This document shows, piece by piece, positions 1 to 14,769 of a stretch of 64,000 nucleotides of DNA. Under the pieces are notes generated by a model. That model did not search any database. It worked only from the letters and a program-made list of their open reading frames with translations, and was not told the DNA's origin. The position numbers were made by a program, and so were the translations under genes. Each line of letters begins with the position of its first letter. The first letter of the stretch is position 1. Source of the stretch: Trichoplax adhaerens (taxonomy: Eukaryota > Placozoa > Uniplacotomia > Trichoplacea > Trichoplacidae). The stretch is from assembly GCF_000150275.1 (NCBI RefSeq), contig NW_002060964.1, positions 106,891-170,890 on the forward strand, in the 5' to 3' direction.

Positions 1-3000
1 GTGATGGGAATTATTTTGATTATCAAGATACCGGATAGGGTGATCGATCAGTTTTGTCGAAAATGATCTGGTATTAATCATGTCTATAAAGCTACTATAT
101 AACAACGGTAGACGATCTGTTCCAGTCAAGCTCTATCCATCAAAATATTTCCATTATGACTGCAATGATGTTATTGTAAGGAAAGATATTCACGTCTTGT
201 ATTTGTCATTCGACAATAACCAACATTCAGTCTTAGAGTCATGACTAGGGGATTAAGTAAACAGCTGAATAGCAAGTAGAAAATGGATAGAAAGGTATTA
301 ATTGATGATAATTAGGCATCCTAGACTGATAGGAAATGGATAGATCATATTTGATCGGGAATAAATCATTATGACCTTATACTTGACGTGAATTTTCAAT
401 CATGACCACATCATTTGCTCCTCCTCTTTCCCTTTTTTGAATAATAATTTTACCTCTCCCTTCTGTTCAATCATAAGAGTAATATTGATCATTGATAAAA
501 GTGAATGTCTTATTGCTTACTTCGGGAATGATAACAATGATCAAACTGAAGTAATTAATATATAAGTATAGCTAGATGTTATTGTAAAAGCATAAATAAA
601 TTATTTTACGATTTAAACTTGACTCTGTTGATAGCATCTCCTATTCCGATAGAGCTAGACTTAATAAAATAGTCTCAGATCGAGATGACGGATAGAATAA
701 TATTAAATAAAAGCAACTCAAGAATGAATATAACTGTTAGATCGAAAAAAATAAGAATGAAAGCCTTGTCGTCTTAAGTCGACTACTAAAGAGTATTGAT
801 TTAGTCGAAGTAATGATTAAACTTTTGATTAGTAAGGTGTAAATTAAGATTAACTACTAATATCTACAACATAGGATTGCCTTAGCTTTGAAATCTATCT
901 GTGAGTTATTTTTAGATTATAGTCTAAAATATTCAAAACTAGAGTTTCCATGCAAGTATAGATACTATTTATTTTTGCTGTGGTCATTTACGAAGATCGA
1001 ATTAAAGTTATAATTAGGATATTCCTTTCATTAAAATTAGTCTATCTATTGAAACCTTTCCTAACTACCTCCACCCCCATCTTCCTGGTCAACTTAATAT
1101 AATTTCCTAATTATCATCAGAACTAGCAACAGCAATATCAAATATTGATTACCACAAGGAGTTATTTAATGTTGATGCTATTGGAAATGATTTAATTTCT
1201 TTGATTGTTCTGCTTTGTGTATTAGACATGTCGCTTACTTTCTTGTGACGTTATGTAACTATCTAAGTGATGTTATAACAGTTGTTTCTTCTTTAATTGG
1301 ATTATAAACGAGGCAGGACGATTGACATAGATTTTTATTAATTACTGATTATAATGCAGTAAAATAGCTCCAATCTTAAGCTATAATTTTTAAGTTCCAA
1401 TTTTCTTGTGGTATTCTGCTATACTTCCAAGGTTAAAGATCTTTTTGAGATAATTATGCCAATATTGTATTTATTTACATCAGCTTGATTAAACAATAAA
1501 CCAAAATTGAAAGTTTATGCGAAGATCCTGTAGACAATTAATTATTTTTATTCTTGATTTATATAGACAAAAATACCCAATCTTGACCAATTTGTGATTT
1601 TGCATAAATTGAAAAATAGATCGAATAGAAGAGTATGTTTAAAAATAACCTTAACATAGCTTTGAATCAATACTTAAAGGATTTAAGACTGAAATTACGG
1701 TGTCTACCGGTGATTATTATCCAGTTATTCCTTTCTTCTTACGATAGCCTTGCATCAGTAATCAATCATTTATTTAATCAATACTTCAAAATTTATCCGT
1801 TACCATTTTCCTTCTCATCATGATAGCTTTGAATCGTTATTGGATAAATGATTTAATAGTTAAACTAACTACCATTAATTATTGTCCAGTTTATCCTTTC
1901 TTCTTACAGTAATGTCATATCCAAAATCAATTATATAATTATTTAGTAAGTAGTTCAAATATACATCCATTACTATTTTTAAATTTTTTCTTTCTTCTTA
2001 TAATAGCTTTGAATCAGTACCAAATAAGTTATTTTAATATTCTAAGTGTCTATAGATTATTATTATCCAAGTTTTCCTTCTTTCTACGATAACTTTGGAT
2101 CAATATTGAGTAAATTGCTCCACAATTCATTTTACTACCAGTTACTATAATTACAATTATTATCTAGTTTTATCTTTCTTGTTACCATAGCCTTGAATCA
2201 TTGCTCTATAGTTTTATTCCACGATTTTGAACTCTACCGATTATAATCCGTTATTCCAGCTCTCTTTCTTTTTACGGTAACCTTAAATCAATTTACTATA
2301 ATTATATTGATTGTTAGAGCAATTGCCGGCTATTATCACGCAATTTTCTTTCCCAATCTTTCATTAGAATCTTATTTATATAAAACTTTTTCACATATGT
2401 ATATATCTATATAAAGTTATCAATACATAGTAGCTGGCATTCATTATTGCAAAACACTTCTTCCATATCATTGTTGAATTAGTAAATCACCTTGCATCAG
2501 CACCTAAAGTAAATTATAAGTAATTATTGGCATTATGAAATAAAGCAATGAAAAAAGATGTTAATTAGGCATGTTAAAATTGAGTGTTTAGTTAAATAAT
2601 GTCATTGTTGGATGATCTCCACATTTACTTGAAAGTAGAGCGGCTTTTTTGAAGAGAAGTATCCTTGGTTACTGGACTTAATAGTAGACTCTAATCATCA
2701 AGTAGGATAACAACTGTAATATTATTCACAAAGTCAACATTTTTTACAACGAATAATCTAAAGTGGAATTGCAATAATATCATAGTGGACATATCACTCA
2801 ATGTCAAAGAATAATGTAAATTTATTACTGCTTTTAATTACTGTTTCTAGCTTGCTGTTCAATAGGGTATCGTTTTTAAAACAAATTCCACTTAAAATCG
2901 TCTCTACATGCCTATTCTTAGATCTTTCTTTCAAATATATGTACTGTATATTCATTATTTGTTATATCGCTGATTGAATAGTATATATGTATATGTTATA

Positions 3001-6000
3001 TACTTAACAAGGTAGAAAAAGATATAAATCGTCTAATTGATTCTTTCGTTCTACTTGTTTAAAGTGCTTTTGAAGTTATCACTCATTTTAGGATATTTTT
3101 CAATTCTTTCTGTTGATGATTTATCCATCCGACGATTACAGGTGCAATACTAAAGAATATTGTGTTATTTATGTAGGAAGCTACCATTTGAACTTTTCCC
3201 AGGTCCTACATCGAGTATTGATACGTTCCATTGGCCACTTCCTTATTATGCACGATCGGCAATTTCAATTACCAACTATAGACAGTTTACAGTAGATTTC
3301 CTTCAATCGAATAGATTACATCAACAGATGCTTTCCAAAAATAAATATTGACTGATATAATCTATTGCAGTGGTTCACGTCTAATTTGTTCAATCCGTCA
3401 GTTAAAATATATAAAAGGTTACGTCTATTTTAGCGAAATAGTGTTCATCTTGAATTGGCTGAGGCTTAATTTTACGACTTTCATTTCTAACCAAAAGGCA
3501 CTATTTATTACCATGTCTACTTTTATCCAGTGCCAATACTACAGTAATAAAGCTATTTTTAAGTGAGTAACCTTAATATCTACTTTACTCAACATGTAAA
3601 CAAAGTGAGTGAGTCAAGTATAGACTTCCGAGCTACCTGACGCTGAAAGAAAATGGTGGCTTTGGATAAATAAATTCTCATGTATTGACGACACTTTTTA
3701 TCCAATTTTAGCACCCTACTAATTATGTAATGATATGGATAACGCCAAGATTAAAACAAACCAAGATAACGATAAGAATTTTCAGTATTGCGCCATAGAG
3801 GAGCCGTATTTATACTATTACACATCCATGAACGAGATTGAACTCAATACTTGTGCCAATATAGACCATAAATTATTCTATCTTACCTTAGTAGGATGGA
3901 TTAGTCCATGTAATCGTATATACCAATATTGCCCGGATATATCGCTTTAAAGATATATATGGCTGCCTGTCTATATAGGGAATCCTGTTGTCTTTTCTAT
4001 AGACGTCCTTAGAATCCCATACTCAATCGATATAACTGCTTATTATGTAAGGATTTAATGCTTCCTATGTCAGGATAATAGGGGTCTGTACGCATCTGTA
4101 GAGTTGGTAATTTGTTCAAAATTAGTTTATACTTCATAATTGATTCATTTTCACTACCGGTTAATCAACTTGACGTTCATCTTAGGGTGATTCTAGTTGA
4201 AATTTCCAAGATTTTATTTGTCTATGTTAAGGTTAAAATCGATAGCATACGTTGGATATTAATAATATCACAACAGATGCTCATGTTAAATTTCTGCTAG
4301 GTTAAGATATTATATATTGCTGTGGTTTTAACTCAAAAATTTATTACAGCAAATAAAGTCTATGATATCCATTACACTAGCCTGAAATAAAGCAACTCTA
4401 ACGATACAGAAGACGTCATATGAAATTATAGAATACCTTCTACAGCGTAATAAGGAACTTTATGTAAAGACAAAGTAACCTACAAATACTTCTAATTCAT
4501 AGATAGACTTTGGATAGATCGATATTAGGGTAATAAAATTGTCTACTTATTTCTATAAAGGCGATGTATTTTCTGTCAAAAATCAAGTGATCGTCATGTC
4601 TATCAACAGCCTGCAAGGAATGAATGAATGATTTGATATCAATTAATATTATAAATAAGGAATAGGCATTAAGTCAAGATATTGTTGAAAACTAATAAAT
4701 GAATTAGTCAAGTAGACAATAATGTCCTCATTGTTGGTGAATTGACAAGGCTATAGTGAAATTTAGAACTACTAAAGGACGATATCCTTACAGACGAAAT
4801 ATCCATTAGAAAACAAGAAAGGTATAAATAATTATACCATGATTGTTCCAAAAATATAAGCAAAGATGCTACCACTTAGGCCGATGAATCAATCAGGCCA
4901 ACAAACTAAACTGCTTATGCTATCATTAAATCATATTACTCCATTTCTGATTATGATTTTGTTGGAATAGATTTCCTCTTATAGTGCCCATGATTTTGTT
5001 AATGCCTTTTAAATCGATGTCAACCATTGTTTAAATTAGCATTATTATCAAAACTACGCTAAATGTTTGCTAATCATTTCCAGTTAGCTAATGTACCATA
5101 GGCAATAAAAACATGATTGCCATAAATGATTTAATTTGAGCCTAGGTAGAAATAAAATTGAATTTTAAAGGTACTATAGCGTAACCTACCGTCTTATAAA
5201 ACAAGTATTTAAAATGTGTTTTGTAATGACAAAATATCGAGGAAGAAGTTCCTAGAAATACTGAAGTGATGATGACGAAGGCGTAAAAAAATTGATAAAA
5301 ATTTCATTATCTTGGGAGAATTGTATGATGATGAAAGAAGATAATTGTAATAGCCAATAGAAAGGGTTTTTATCCGGTTTACACTTGCCTTAACAATACG
5401 GTTTAAGATTGCATTTAGGATAATCCACGCGCCCTAAAACATTAAAATTCTACTTTCTTTTTCTCTTTAGTATTTCATTATGCTTATTAAATTAACGAAC
5501 GATTCGGTCTAAACTTCGATTTCAAGGCTTACTTCCGTAGTAGATTATACAATTTCAATACCTCTATACACTACTAGTTTTTAATAATAGTTACTCATTA
5601 TTTATTCCAAATTTTGGTAAAATGAGATAATGTATTACCGGAAAAGGATGACTCAGGATGTTAAAGATATTATACGACCAATATGACCCGACGTGCTACC
5701 GTAAATCTCCGAAATACTTATTTTACGCTTAAAATGAGTAGTATGTACATTTAATATAGAATATTAATATATTAAAACAGCCTCTTTGGAATTAGTACCT
5801 ACTGATAGACTATATATATGTTTCATGGAAATTTTTGTAAAGAGAGAGGCTTTATTAGTAGAAAAGCGTAATATTAGATATTCCTGTTATTATTGCATTT
5901 TCTATGATAAATTAAAGACGGCAGTGCAATTTCATCCTCAAGTTACATTATAATGTCCGAGCGTAGTTCGATTTCAAAGAATGGTACAGTATAATGATAG

Positions 6001-6662
6001 ATAACACTGTAAAAGTATTTGCCTGTCATTTCTATATGAATAGTTAAGCTTAGAATTTTGGCTGCATATCAGACTGGCTCGGACTTCGTTCTAGCTGCGT
6101 TTGGTTTTAGGTTATTAGTGCTCCTAGATAGCTACTAATGGTTTGAATTACTTATTGTAAAAATTTTTATTTTATTATAGAGCCTTAAATAAAAATTGAC
6201 TTTCACGGATAATGAAATATTTTATTTTCGGAGGAACGATTCTGTACACACAGATAGCATTACACCTCCAGTTGTAGTTTACAATTTGTCCAAATAGCCT
6301 GAAGCATATTAAATTTTATTAAGTAATCTAAATTAATTGATAAACTAGATTGAGGAATGATATGGCTGAAAATAACTTTTGACTAATACGATACTTCGTA
6401 ATCCGTATACAGATGCTAGATAGTAGTAATGAATGAGCTTATGACAAACCTTGTCGACATATTGATTAACAAAATAGATATGAAATGAATAATTACTTAA
6501 TTAGCTTTAGGAAGCGTATGTATTGGTTGTTTATATCGTTCGATTTGGCATGATAGATAATAATCGTCCGGAAAACAATCATAAAGGGTAATATAATATG
6601 ATTTCAATTGTATTTATAATTGATATAGAAATAAAATCTACAGTTGCTAGGATAAAATTAAG
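1..6662. other. AT-rich intergenic DNA, no supported gene
   Basis: Very AT-rich, with dense stop codons in all frames and no exon chain I could recognise. The longest open stretches are about 60-75 codons, as expected by chance or from decayed genes. The stretch at 3113-3950 is the least random: several open segments in changing frames, ending with 3735-3950 (71 codons, Tyr- and Cys-rich, with a hydrophobic C-terminal third). I could not assign it to a family with any confidence. Confidence 0.6.
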
Positions 6663-7760
6663 ATGATAAGAATGTTAAAATCGCTTAGTCTTTGTTTATC
6701 TACTCCATCTGCTCTGACAAGAGTCCATCGCCGATTATTTAGATATTTTGAATTATTGGAATGTTCCATCCTATTTGGTAATAATTTCTTTATTAAACAT
6801 GAAGGCATGGATTTGAAGCTTATAAAAAACCTATTGCATGTTTTATCAAAAATGATAATGCTTATAATACCGCATATATTCTCGTATTAATGTATGGTCT
6901 AAAGACTGACAATACCGCTTTTAAGATCAGTAGCTTCAAGGATTTTCTAATTAACAGGAATGAATTAATCTTAACCAGATGATGAGGTATATAGGGATTA
7001 ATTAGACGATTTTTGGACTATTTTGTATATGTTGAATGGAATAGCCGAAAAATAATGCCAGAATTGTATAGAGGCAGTAAAATGGCAATATTTGAAAGCC
7101 TTTGTATTTTATTTCGAAGATATCTAGTTATCCAGATACGCATCGTATCATCAGAGATACTCTTAATGATGCTGAATATATTAATTGGCTTTTGAAAGCC
7201 GCAATTATTATAGATATTGTAAGAATCGATGTCATTCTTAGCAATAATATTGAAATATCAAAGTCTGCTCATAATATTTTGTTACTGATTCTAATTTCAT
7301 AACGATAATTTTTTTTTCGAAGACATTGGGTTGTGTGGAGACAAGTTACGATTAAAGCTATCCTTAATAATACAAAAAGTTTTATTAATTTGCTAGCAAA
7401 ACCTGTTATTGTTGTAGATATTGAAAAATTAAACTCAGCTGTAGCAACAATGTTGCGGTATCATGGCTTGCCCGTGGAACTTTGAGATTAATTCAACACG
7501 CATCTTTATGGTTTCACCTACTATATTAATCTTTAAAAGATTTTAGTTATGCAGATTTCCAGTTATAACTTAAGATACTCTCAATTAATAAAATTATTTA
7601 TTAGTGATTTGTAAAGGTTGTACTTATTGTAGAAACTATAAGATTTGATGCTGGTCTTGATACGAATATTGAATTACTGAGCTAACGGAACTTGCCTGCA
7701 TAATTATGGCTGTTTTATTAGTGATACGAGTATTATGTTGATGTAGACAACAGGATACAT
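6663..7760 (+). pseudogene. decayed protein-coding locus with divergent internal repeats
   Basis: Open segments in shifting frames follow one another on the plus strand: about 6805-6979, 7013-7195 and 7102-7302. Three stretches resemble each other as protein, near 7150-7270, 7345-7460 and 7545-7690. They share the pattern D/I-x-L-N-N/D, then a hydrophobic run ending in I/V-D/E-I/T, and two share a copy of D-x-x-L-x-x-N-I-E. At DNA level, 7117-7165 and 7542-7590 also align. Stops and frameshifts separate the segments, so no intact product is possible as read. The parent family is not recognised; a repeat protein (HEAT/ankyrin-like) is only a guess. Confidence 0.3.
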
Positions 7761-10700
7761 CCAAGAATAATAGAATATATCAATATTAAACTTTGTCAAT
7801 CGAGGTTTCCCCAAAGCTGTAAATAATTGACTTCTTATTGATCTAAATTTATAATTGTTTATGCACCAATGCATGTAAATACTTGCTATACGCGTATTTG
7901 ATGAAAATTGATTTAATTTCAGCGCGTTTGAAACCTTTACCTACAGTTAAATCCACATAGACGTGATTAATTTTAAATAGGTACCCAAAAGACTTCTTAT
8001 ACTCCTAGAAGTTGTTATATTCGTAATATTAAACGTATTATATCTTTGTTTTAGCTCTCTTTACTTAATTTATAATTTAACATAACCATTAAGTCTAAAA
8101 TTAAATTTCCAATCAGTAACGTAGCTAAACATGCCATAACTCCTCATATCTTCTTATTATATAAAAATATTAATTTCATCCTATAAATTACGTTTAATAT
8201 AGATCTAGCCGTAAACACATTTTATAAATATGTTTAAACCCTTACAATTTGACGTGGTTTGATTATATAAAATATTTGCCTATACGACAAATAAGTCATA
8301 TTTAATTTTTGTTGAATTTTAGGCCGGCATATTAGCTGCAAACTCCAAAAAGATCTTGATACGAACCCGTATGAACATTTAAGAGCTAGTTCTAGTTGTT
8401 TTAATCAACCTCAACTTCGATAATGAACTTGCTTTTATGCTATTAATTTATAGCATAAAATGAAGACAATGATTTTCATCTTATTCATCTACATGGATGT
8501 TTTTTTGTGCCTTTCCCCTATATATTAAACATGACAAATTACAACATCAAAATTTATATGGTGACTAAGAGCGATGATCATAAATTTGTTAATATGCCAA
8601 CACTTGCGAATCTATGAAAGAGTTCCTCATGGCAGATCATCAATGTATTCGGATTTGCATCGCATAAATTCGGCGATATAGGTGATAGATTAATGTAACG
8701 CAAAATTAATTGATGACTCTAATCGTTAAGGAATAAATACGATTACATAATCATCAATAGAAAAAAACTTAGTCTATTTATTATAATAGCTACGGCAATA
8801 ACATTGATTGAATGTATTAATTGAGTTCGGTCCCATACTATTCATTAGCTGCTGATATCCGTAAGCTTTAAGATCCATCCTACTGTTCTTATTGGAAATA
8901 TCGCTAAAACTTTTCCGTATAATGCGTACTGCTGGTAATACAGTATACTTATTTTTTTCAAATCAGACTACTAAAGATCATTGTTGCCGGTATCAAATGA
9001 AATTATTCGCATATTCTTTATGTTAAAGTGAATCTGTAGTTGTAAAATGTTTGTTTGATTATAATTATTATTAAAATTGTCAGAATTTGCATAAGTTTAC
9101 GATTATAGCTTATTATTAAATTCTTACAGTTGTATACCAGCCTAAAAAATTATATATTTTGAGGCTGGTCTGAAGCAGTAAGAACTTAATAATGATAATC
9201 GTTTACACTATTCTTCATTAGATTGATCGTTATCAACCGTTGATATATTGCCATCTTTACGAAATTTTACTGGTGATTATGATAAAATTATTGCTTGACT
9301 TTTAATTATTTAGATCGCTGTAGATATTAATTAATTAATAAGATCATTCTTTATGGAAATTTAAATAATAAAGAAAGTTTTTGGATTCCTTTTTAAACAA
9401 TAATAACCTTCCAGATGTAATCACGTAGATGTGGTTAATTAAACATAAAATTGCAATGATTATTGTGGCATTATCTGCCTCTGATGATGCAGTTTATTTC
9501 TCTCACCGATTCCGGTCACCACCGGTTCATTATGATCTTTACTTTATATCACTAACTTCATTAAGATAGTTTTTAGTTTTGGGCTATAGTTCATAAGTCA
9601 TTTATGTAAACTAAGAAGTTTTCAAATATGAAGAAAGATAATAATCGACTATAATAATTAGGTTAAACTTAGATTGAAAAATTAACTAACAATTATGAAA
9701 TTTTTATCGTTATTGTTTTCCTAAGAGACTATCCAAGTTTATACGTGTTGGTATTACGATTCCATTACGAGATTCTTTAAGATATTTTGCCTGTATTTAC
9801 AGAAATTCTTACTGATTTCACTTGGGCAGTTTTTAATGTTGGCTATAGACTTAAATATTAATCGTTTACTGATCTGAATATGCTAATATGTTTACGTAAG
9901 ATTAGCATAGCATGTAGTGGAGTGCATGGAGACAAAATAGGATACTTGGACTACTCAAGAAGGCGATAAGGCAATGTATGGACTACTTAGATAGTTAAAT
10001 GTTGTGCCCTTAAATTAGTAGAATCTTTGAAATTACGGAAGCTGATAAACATAGATCTACTAGGACTACTACTGTAGAGTTATGTACGTACTGGTTGGAG
10101 ACAACTGCTGGTTTCTTCAATCCCTGTGTAGAGCTATGTACTTCTCTAATTTCAATTAGACTCAAAGAAATTTTTTGAAAGAAATTTAAATTATGGATAA
10201 TACTAGCTCTTGCCTTTGAACGTAGCGGCGACTGCATGAGTGCATATTGATTTAATTGTGTTCAACTTTAATCAACAACACTTTTTGAAAAATAAAAAAA
10301 CGAATGGTAACTGCGATAGCAGTTTTCTTCGCCGATCTTGATGCGATATTTTTTAATATATAGTTATTGCGATGACAAAAGGACACCTACATTTGATATG
10401 GTAAACAGTCATGCTTAGTATATTTCTGTTGGGGTCAGTTTGAATAATTATTTAGCTGGTTTAAATAGTTTTATACAAAATTCGAGAATTTGAATTAATT
10501 TAATTACTCTTGTAACAGCGTATGCAGCACCTAAACGCAACGATAACTTCCACATTTGAAGTCTATCTGGTTATTAATTAAATCGTATTATTGGCAATAA
10601 GGATTTGCATATATAACTATACGAAGTTGGTATCTTGTAAAAAATAACAGATGCTTCTGTATGGATTTATGCAAACCTTACCGATTATATCATTTCAACT

Positions 10701-11948
10701 AACTCCGTCATTTCTACATCTTAAAGAGATAACGTTAGTAAATTATCCCGATTAACATTTTAAATTTTAGTACCCTTACTATGCTGATTGACAATATTGT
10801 TGTCAGGATAACGGCGTAATTTTATTATTAGCATCAAAACGCTAACTTGACATTGATTTAGCGATTGATTGAAGCAAGATAAATGCAGAAAAATTCGACA
10901 TTGATTGCTCGGTGGTTTAAAATATTATTCCGTAACATGGCCTTGTTAATGTTAACAATGGCTTACGAAAGAAGTTTCGACATGAAATAAAGACAAAAAC
11001 ATTAATAATAAGTTCAGATATGATATTAATAGTAATTTAAACTAGTGCGATATACTATTTAATTTTAAATACACATGGCATTAATTGAATATAAATTACA
11101 AGATCATGGCATCGTTATAATCAATAACTTTCTATTTCAGAAATGTGACTACGTGGCATAAAGTCATTTAAAGTAATCGAAAAAATATAATGGTTATTCA
11201 TGTTATGATAACGTGTTGTAAACAAGGTATTATGCTAGATTCTTGCTTAAAATACATAGCCATCTACGTTAGATACATTATGTTATTAAAACAAGCATAA
11301 TTTTATGCTACCATTAAACCATTAAAAAGTATTGACATTATAGGTTTGATTCGAGATATGGTACCTATCGAATGAGGTAGAATTCCAACAACTAAATTTT
11401 AAATCAGTTTTACTTGAATCGTTAGAAATAATAACATTAAGGTAGAATAACAAAGTGATTGTTCTAACCAATTATTACAATGTAACATGATTTTTTGCAG
11501 AACATGTTGATTTTATTTGTTTCTCTTGACATTATTTAATAATTGACTAATCAATAGTAGTTGTACTGGTATAGTAAATCGGTAAGATTGATTAACTGAT
11601 TTTGTTATACAATAATAATGATCAGGCAGTTATCGCATCTCATGCTTTGATAACGCGAATAACATAATTAGGATCGGTCTATTCCATAGCTATAGATTAC
11701 TGTTTTAACCCTACAATTATAGTGATCTCGATTTCGTGTCAAATATTGGTATAACAATCTCCTGACCTTATCGGTATTGACAGCTCAAGAAAATTAGATC
11801 GATTATTCTTATATCTCCATAATCTATCAGATGCTACTTAGATAGTGATATTCAAACCCTTTATATACCAAACTTTCGGAAGAATACATATTCAACAAGC
11901 TCGAAAGGAGCTGATGAATAATTACATAAATATATACATCTTTTACAG
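7761..11948. other. AT-rich intergenic DNA, nothing supported
   Basis: No exon chain, RNA gene or notable repeat was recognised. The only longer open frame (10010-10237, minus) has no family resemblance, and the same stretch is partly open on the plus strand as well. The last few hundred bases lie downstream of the MED21 stop codon and probably include its 3' UTR. Confidence 0.55.
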
Positions 11949-14087
11949 TTATTGACCAATTTCAATCCTTTCGTTACAATTGACACGTTTATCAATTTCG
12001 AGTTGTGCTGCTGCTACCTGATTTTTAATCTGTTTGACCTTTAACAGTACACCCTCTGACGGTAATTAGTAAAAGAAATTTAGACAATCAATTGAAACTA
12101 ATAAATTTTCGGATTTATTTTAAGTAAAAGTTATATCAGTGATAATATATCAGTACTAAAAGAAACCTACCGGCTCTTGTAATAGCTTCTACAAGTTGTT
12201 GGCGAGCCTGTGCATTTTCTTCTTGTAATCTTTCGATCGCTTTTTCCTACATAGATAAATCATAACAATGACGCATGAGTAAAGAAAATTAAGAAATGCA
12301 GTTTACATTCAGTCAAGTAAGAAAATACATTATCAGTTTTAGAAGAAAAGTTATTATTTTATTCTTTGAAATTATCCATTTTAATTTTAATGATGGTTAC
12401 TCTCCGTAGTATTTCGGTTACAATGTAGTAGACTACTTGTGCCATTCATTGTGAAAAACCCTAAGCGCTTAGTTCCAATTATTAAATTACGAAATGGATT
12501 TTTAAGTTTATAGTCATAATCATTGTCATATTCAACTCTATCTTTGTTTGATATTGGTATCAACTTCTGCTAGCTGACGACAACTTGATTTTAGCAGTGC
12601 TTTTGTATATATATATATATATGACGGTTATGATTTGACGCATCAGAGTGTTACAGATGTTTTTACATGGAATTGGATTACATTATGTAACAGTCGATGA
12701 AGAGGATATCATTTTCGTTGCTATTCTGGCTCTGTCCTGCTTTATACGTATTTGGTTGAAATTTGTTTAACCATTATTCATTAGTAATAGTGGACGTAGA
12801 GTAAATGACGGCTTTAGATGCGGCCTGTCCTGTCTAAATCAGTAACATCAACGAATGCTTGCAATGCAAATACCTGATTTTGTTGCGAGACACGAATATC
12901 GGGTAAGGAAGTAATAATGTAGTCGATATCTTGAGCGGTCCGAGTAATCAAGGTAGCAAAAACGTCTAAATTGTCTATCGTTATAGCAAGAAAGAATGTT
13001 TTAGTTGAAGGTCAAGTTGAACTTCATATATCTACACTCTTCTAGGTAGATTAAATATACTTTGTGTCATTTCATGACAGGAATTACAGTATTGGCATTA
13101 ATCATACTGCTTTTAAATGATTCTTTATCATGATACATTACTTCTTTTACTTCGTAATTAATTTTTTATACGCAACTGTGGTACTGTATGGCAGGAATTT
13201 TAATAATGAGTGCAGATAGGTAGCACAACTTACTTTCTACATTTTCACCATTCGTAGTCGGATTGTGAACGGCTAGATAGGATACCGTGTTTGAATAGAG
13301 AATTTGGTTAGTTTGCATCCATTGAATACTTAATAAGCCTATAAGCATAGTCTAGAAATTCATGAAAGTATTTTATACGCATACAGTCATCGACGATCAA
13401 AAAGACAGTTTGTAGAAACAGTTGGGTTAGTCGACGTCTGGTAAATTCTTAATCACTTCATATAGTACTGAAGGCATACAGTAGATATCATATAGGCTGT
13501 TGGTCGGATGATTCAACATCCCTGGAAGTATTCTATACTATTCATTATCAAAATCACTTTTGCATTCTAGGGTTATATTAAGTAAGAATCATCATCAATC
13601 CATTTTGTATGATACGCAGTATGCACAACTGTCTATTGTATAGCCAACTCAAGTAGTCAGAGTAAGGCTATACTTATTTTATGGTCAGACTAAAAGTAGA
13701 AACGCTTCTAGCTTAGCTATGAAATACCAGTCGATAGTTACTATAGGGTTGAATATGATACACGTATACTCTATAGAGCCTACTTATGGATTTATTCGTG
13801 GAGATATAGTACTACTCAACTGACTATATCCTACCTCGGTCGTGGCTTTCAAATTCATCAAAATAACTTAACGGCGCCGATTGTTGTAGAACTCCAACGC
13901 TGTCGCAAAGATGTTGAGCTAGCTGTTATAATTATGCATAGTATACAGAAATAAAAGGTAGAATTAAAGCTAAAATGATTTACAAGATAACTTGATGAAT
14001 ATTGTTCAATCTACTTGCATGGATCAATCAATCTAATCAACTTACTTGGTTGACAGCGTCTTGTAACTGCGATAATCTGTCCGCCAT
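11949..14087 (-). CDS. MED21: Mediator complex subunit 21 (MED21/SRB7)
   Basis: MED21 is a small coiled-coil subunit of the Mediator middle module; it pairs with MED7 and links transcription factors to RNA polymerase II in the nucleus. The model has six exons: 14046-14087, 13835-13922, 13234-13272, 12874-12965, 12171-12246 and 11949-12055. All introns are GT-AG and the phases agree, giving 147 aa (human MED21 is 144). Residues 1-14 (MADRLSQLQDAVNQ) match the highly conserved N-terminus. Exon 4 carries the FATLITRTAQDID block, and exons 5-6 form the C-terminal coiled coil with heptad-like Leu/Ile/Gln spacing. The third exon is a 39-nt microexon in the variable linker. The start is fixed by the conserved MADRL motif. 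It is divergent from MMAB, with 682 bp between the two start codons. Function rests on homology. Confidence 0.93.
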
Positions 14088-14769
14088 GTTGGTATGTTAC
14101 TGTCAATCAATTGTAGTCCAGGCATGCGTGCAAGTGGTCCAGTCTACAGTACTTTATACACTACCAGAGTTATAGTATGGAAACCGGACGCGGAGCCGTA
14201 CAACACAGTACAGTATGGTACACTGTATACTGATTATGACCATGAGCATTGCGGGTACAGTGTACAGTACGCTGTACTGTAGGTGGAAAGGCGAGCGTGG
14301 TTCTGGATAATGCCATTGTTTTACTACAGTAGCAAGTGACAATACTACAGTATCTAAGGGTACTGTACACTGTACAGTTGTTGTACTGTACAGTAGAGTA
14401 CAGGACACCACTTGATTTAGGCCTTTCAAGGTCAACAACAAAATGGCTCAATTTTTAAAGGTAGTTGCCTTGAGACGTTTACCAGGACTCTATCCTAGCG
14501 TTAGGCTAGTACATGCATCCAGGTAGAGTTGTCACTTAGTTTGCATAGTAATGAATAAATTGTAATGGGTTAGCCATAACTATACAATCGATTTAATTTT
14601 GATGATGGAATTGTTCAAACATGATTTATTAATCCTTTTGTGCAGAATGATGAGGAAAATGATAGATTGAATGATAATTACAATTCATTGCATAAGTTCT
14701 AATTGAATATCGAAAAAAGTTAGCCATACCTTTAAGGTCATATTTTATCATTTCTTTTGTAGTGCCTTA
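14088..14769. promoter_or_regulatory. divergent MED21/MMAB intergenic region, likely shared promoter
   Basis: This 682-bp gap lies between two start codons facing away from each other, so it must contain both 5' ends. Its MED21-proximal half is filled with TGTAC/GTACA palindromes (see the repeat entry). A pyrimidine-rich tract ending in AG at 14750-14762, just before the MMAB start codon, looks like a splice acceptor, so MMAB may have a further 5' exon here. No TATA box or other promoter element stands out. The promoter role is inferred from position only. Confidence 0.4.
14139..14412. repeat. palindromic TGTAC/GTACA pentamer cluster
   Basis: Repeated short runs of GTACAGTAC and CTGTACTG, densest at 14203-14230, 14252-14282 and 14359-14401. 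TGTAC and GTACA are reverse complements, so runs in both orientations can fold into hairpins. The same motif recurs across the window. Confidence 0.8.

Noticed and set aside
10010-10237. 75-codon minus-strand frame
   Set aside because: No family resemblance; the same stretch is nearly open on the plus strand too, so neither strand can be preferred.
14154-14451. Overlapping 90-codon minus-strand frames upstream of MED21
   Set aside because: Low-complexity translation of the TGTAC/GTACA palindromes; no splice link to MED21.
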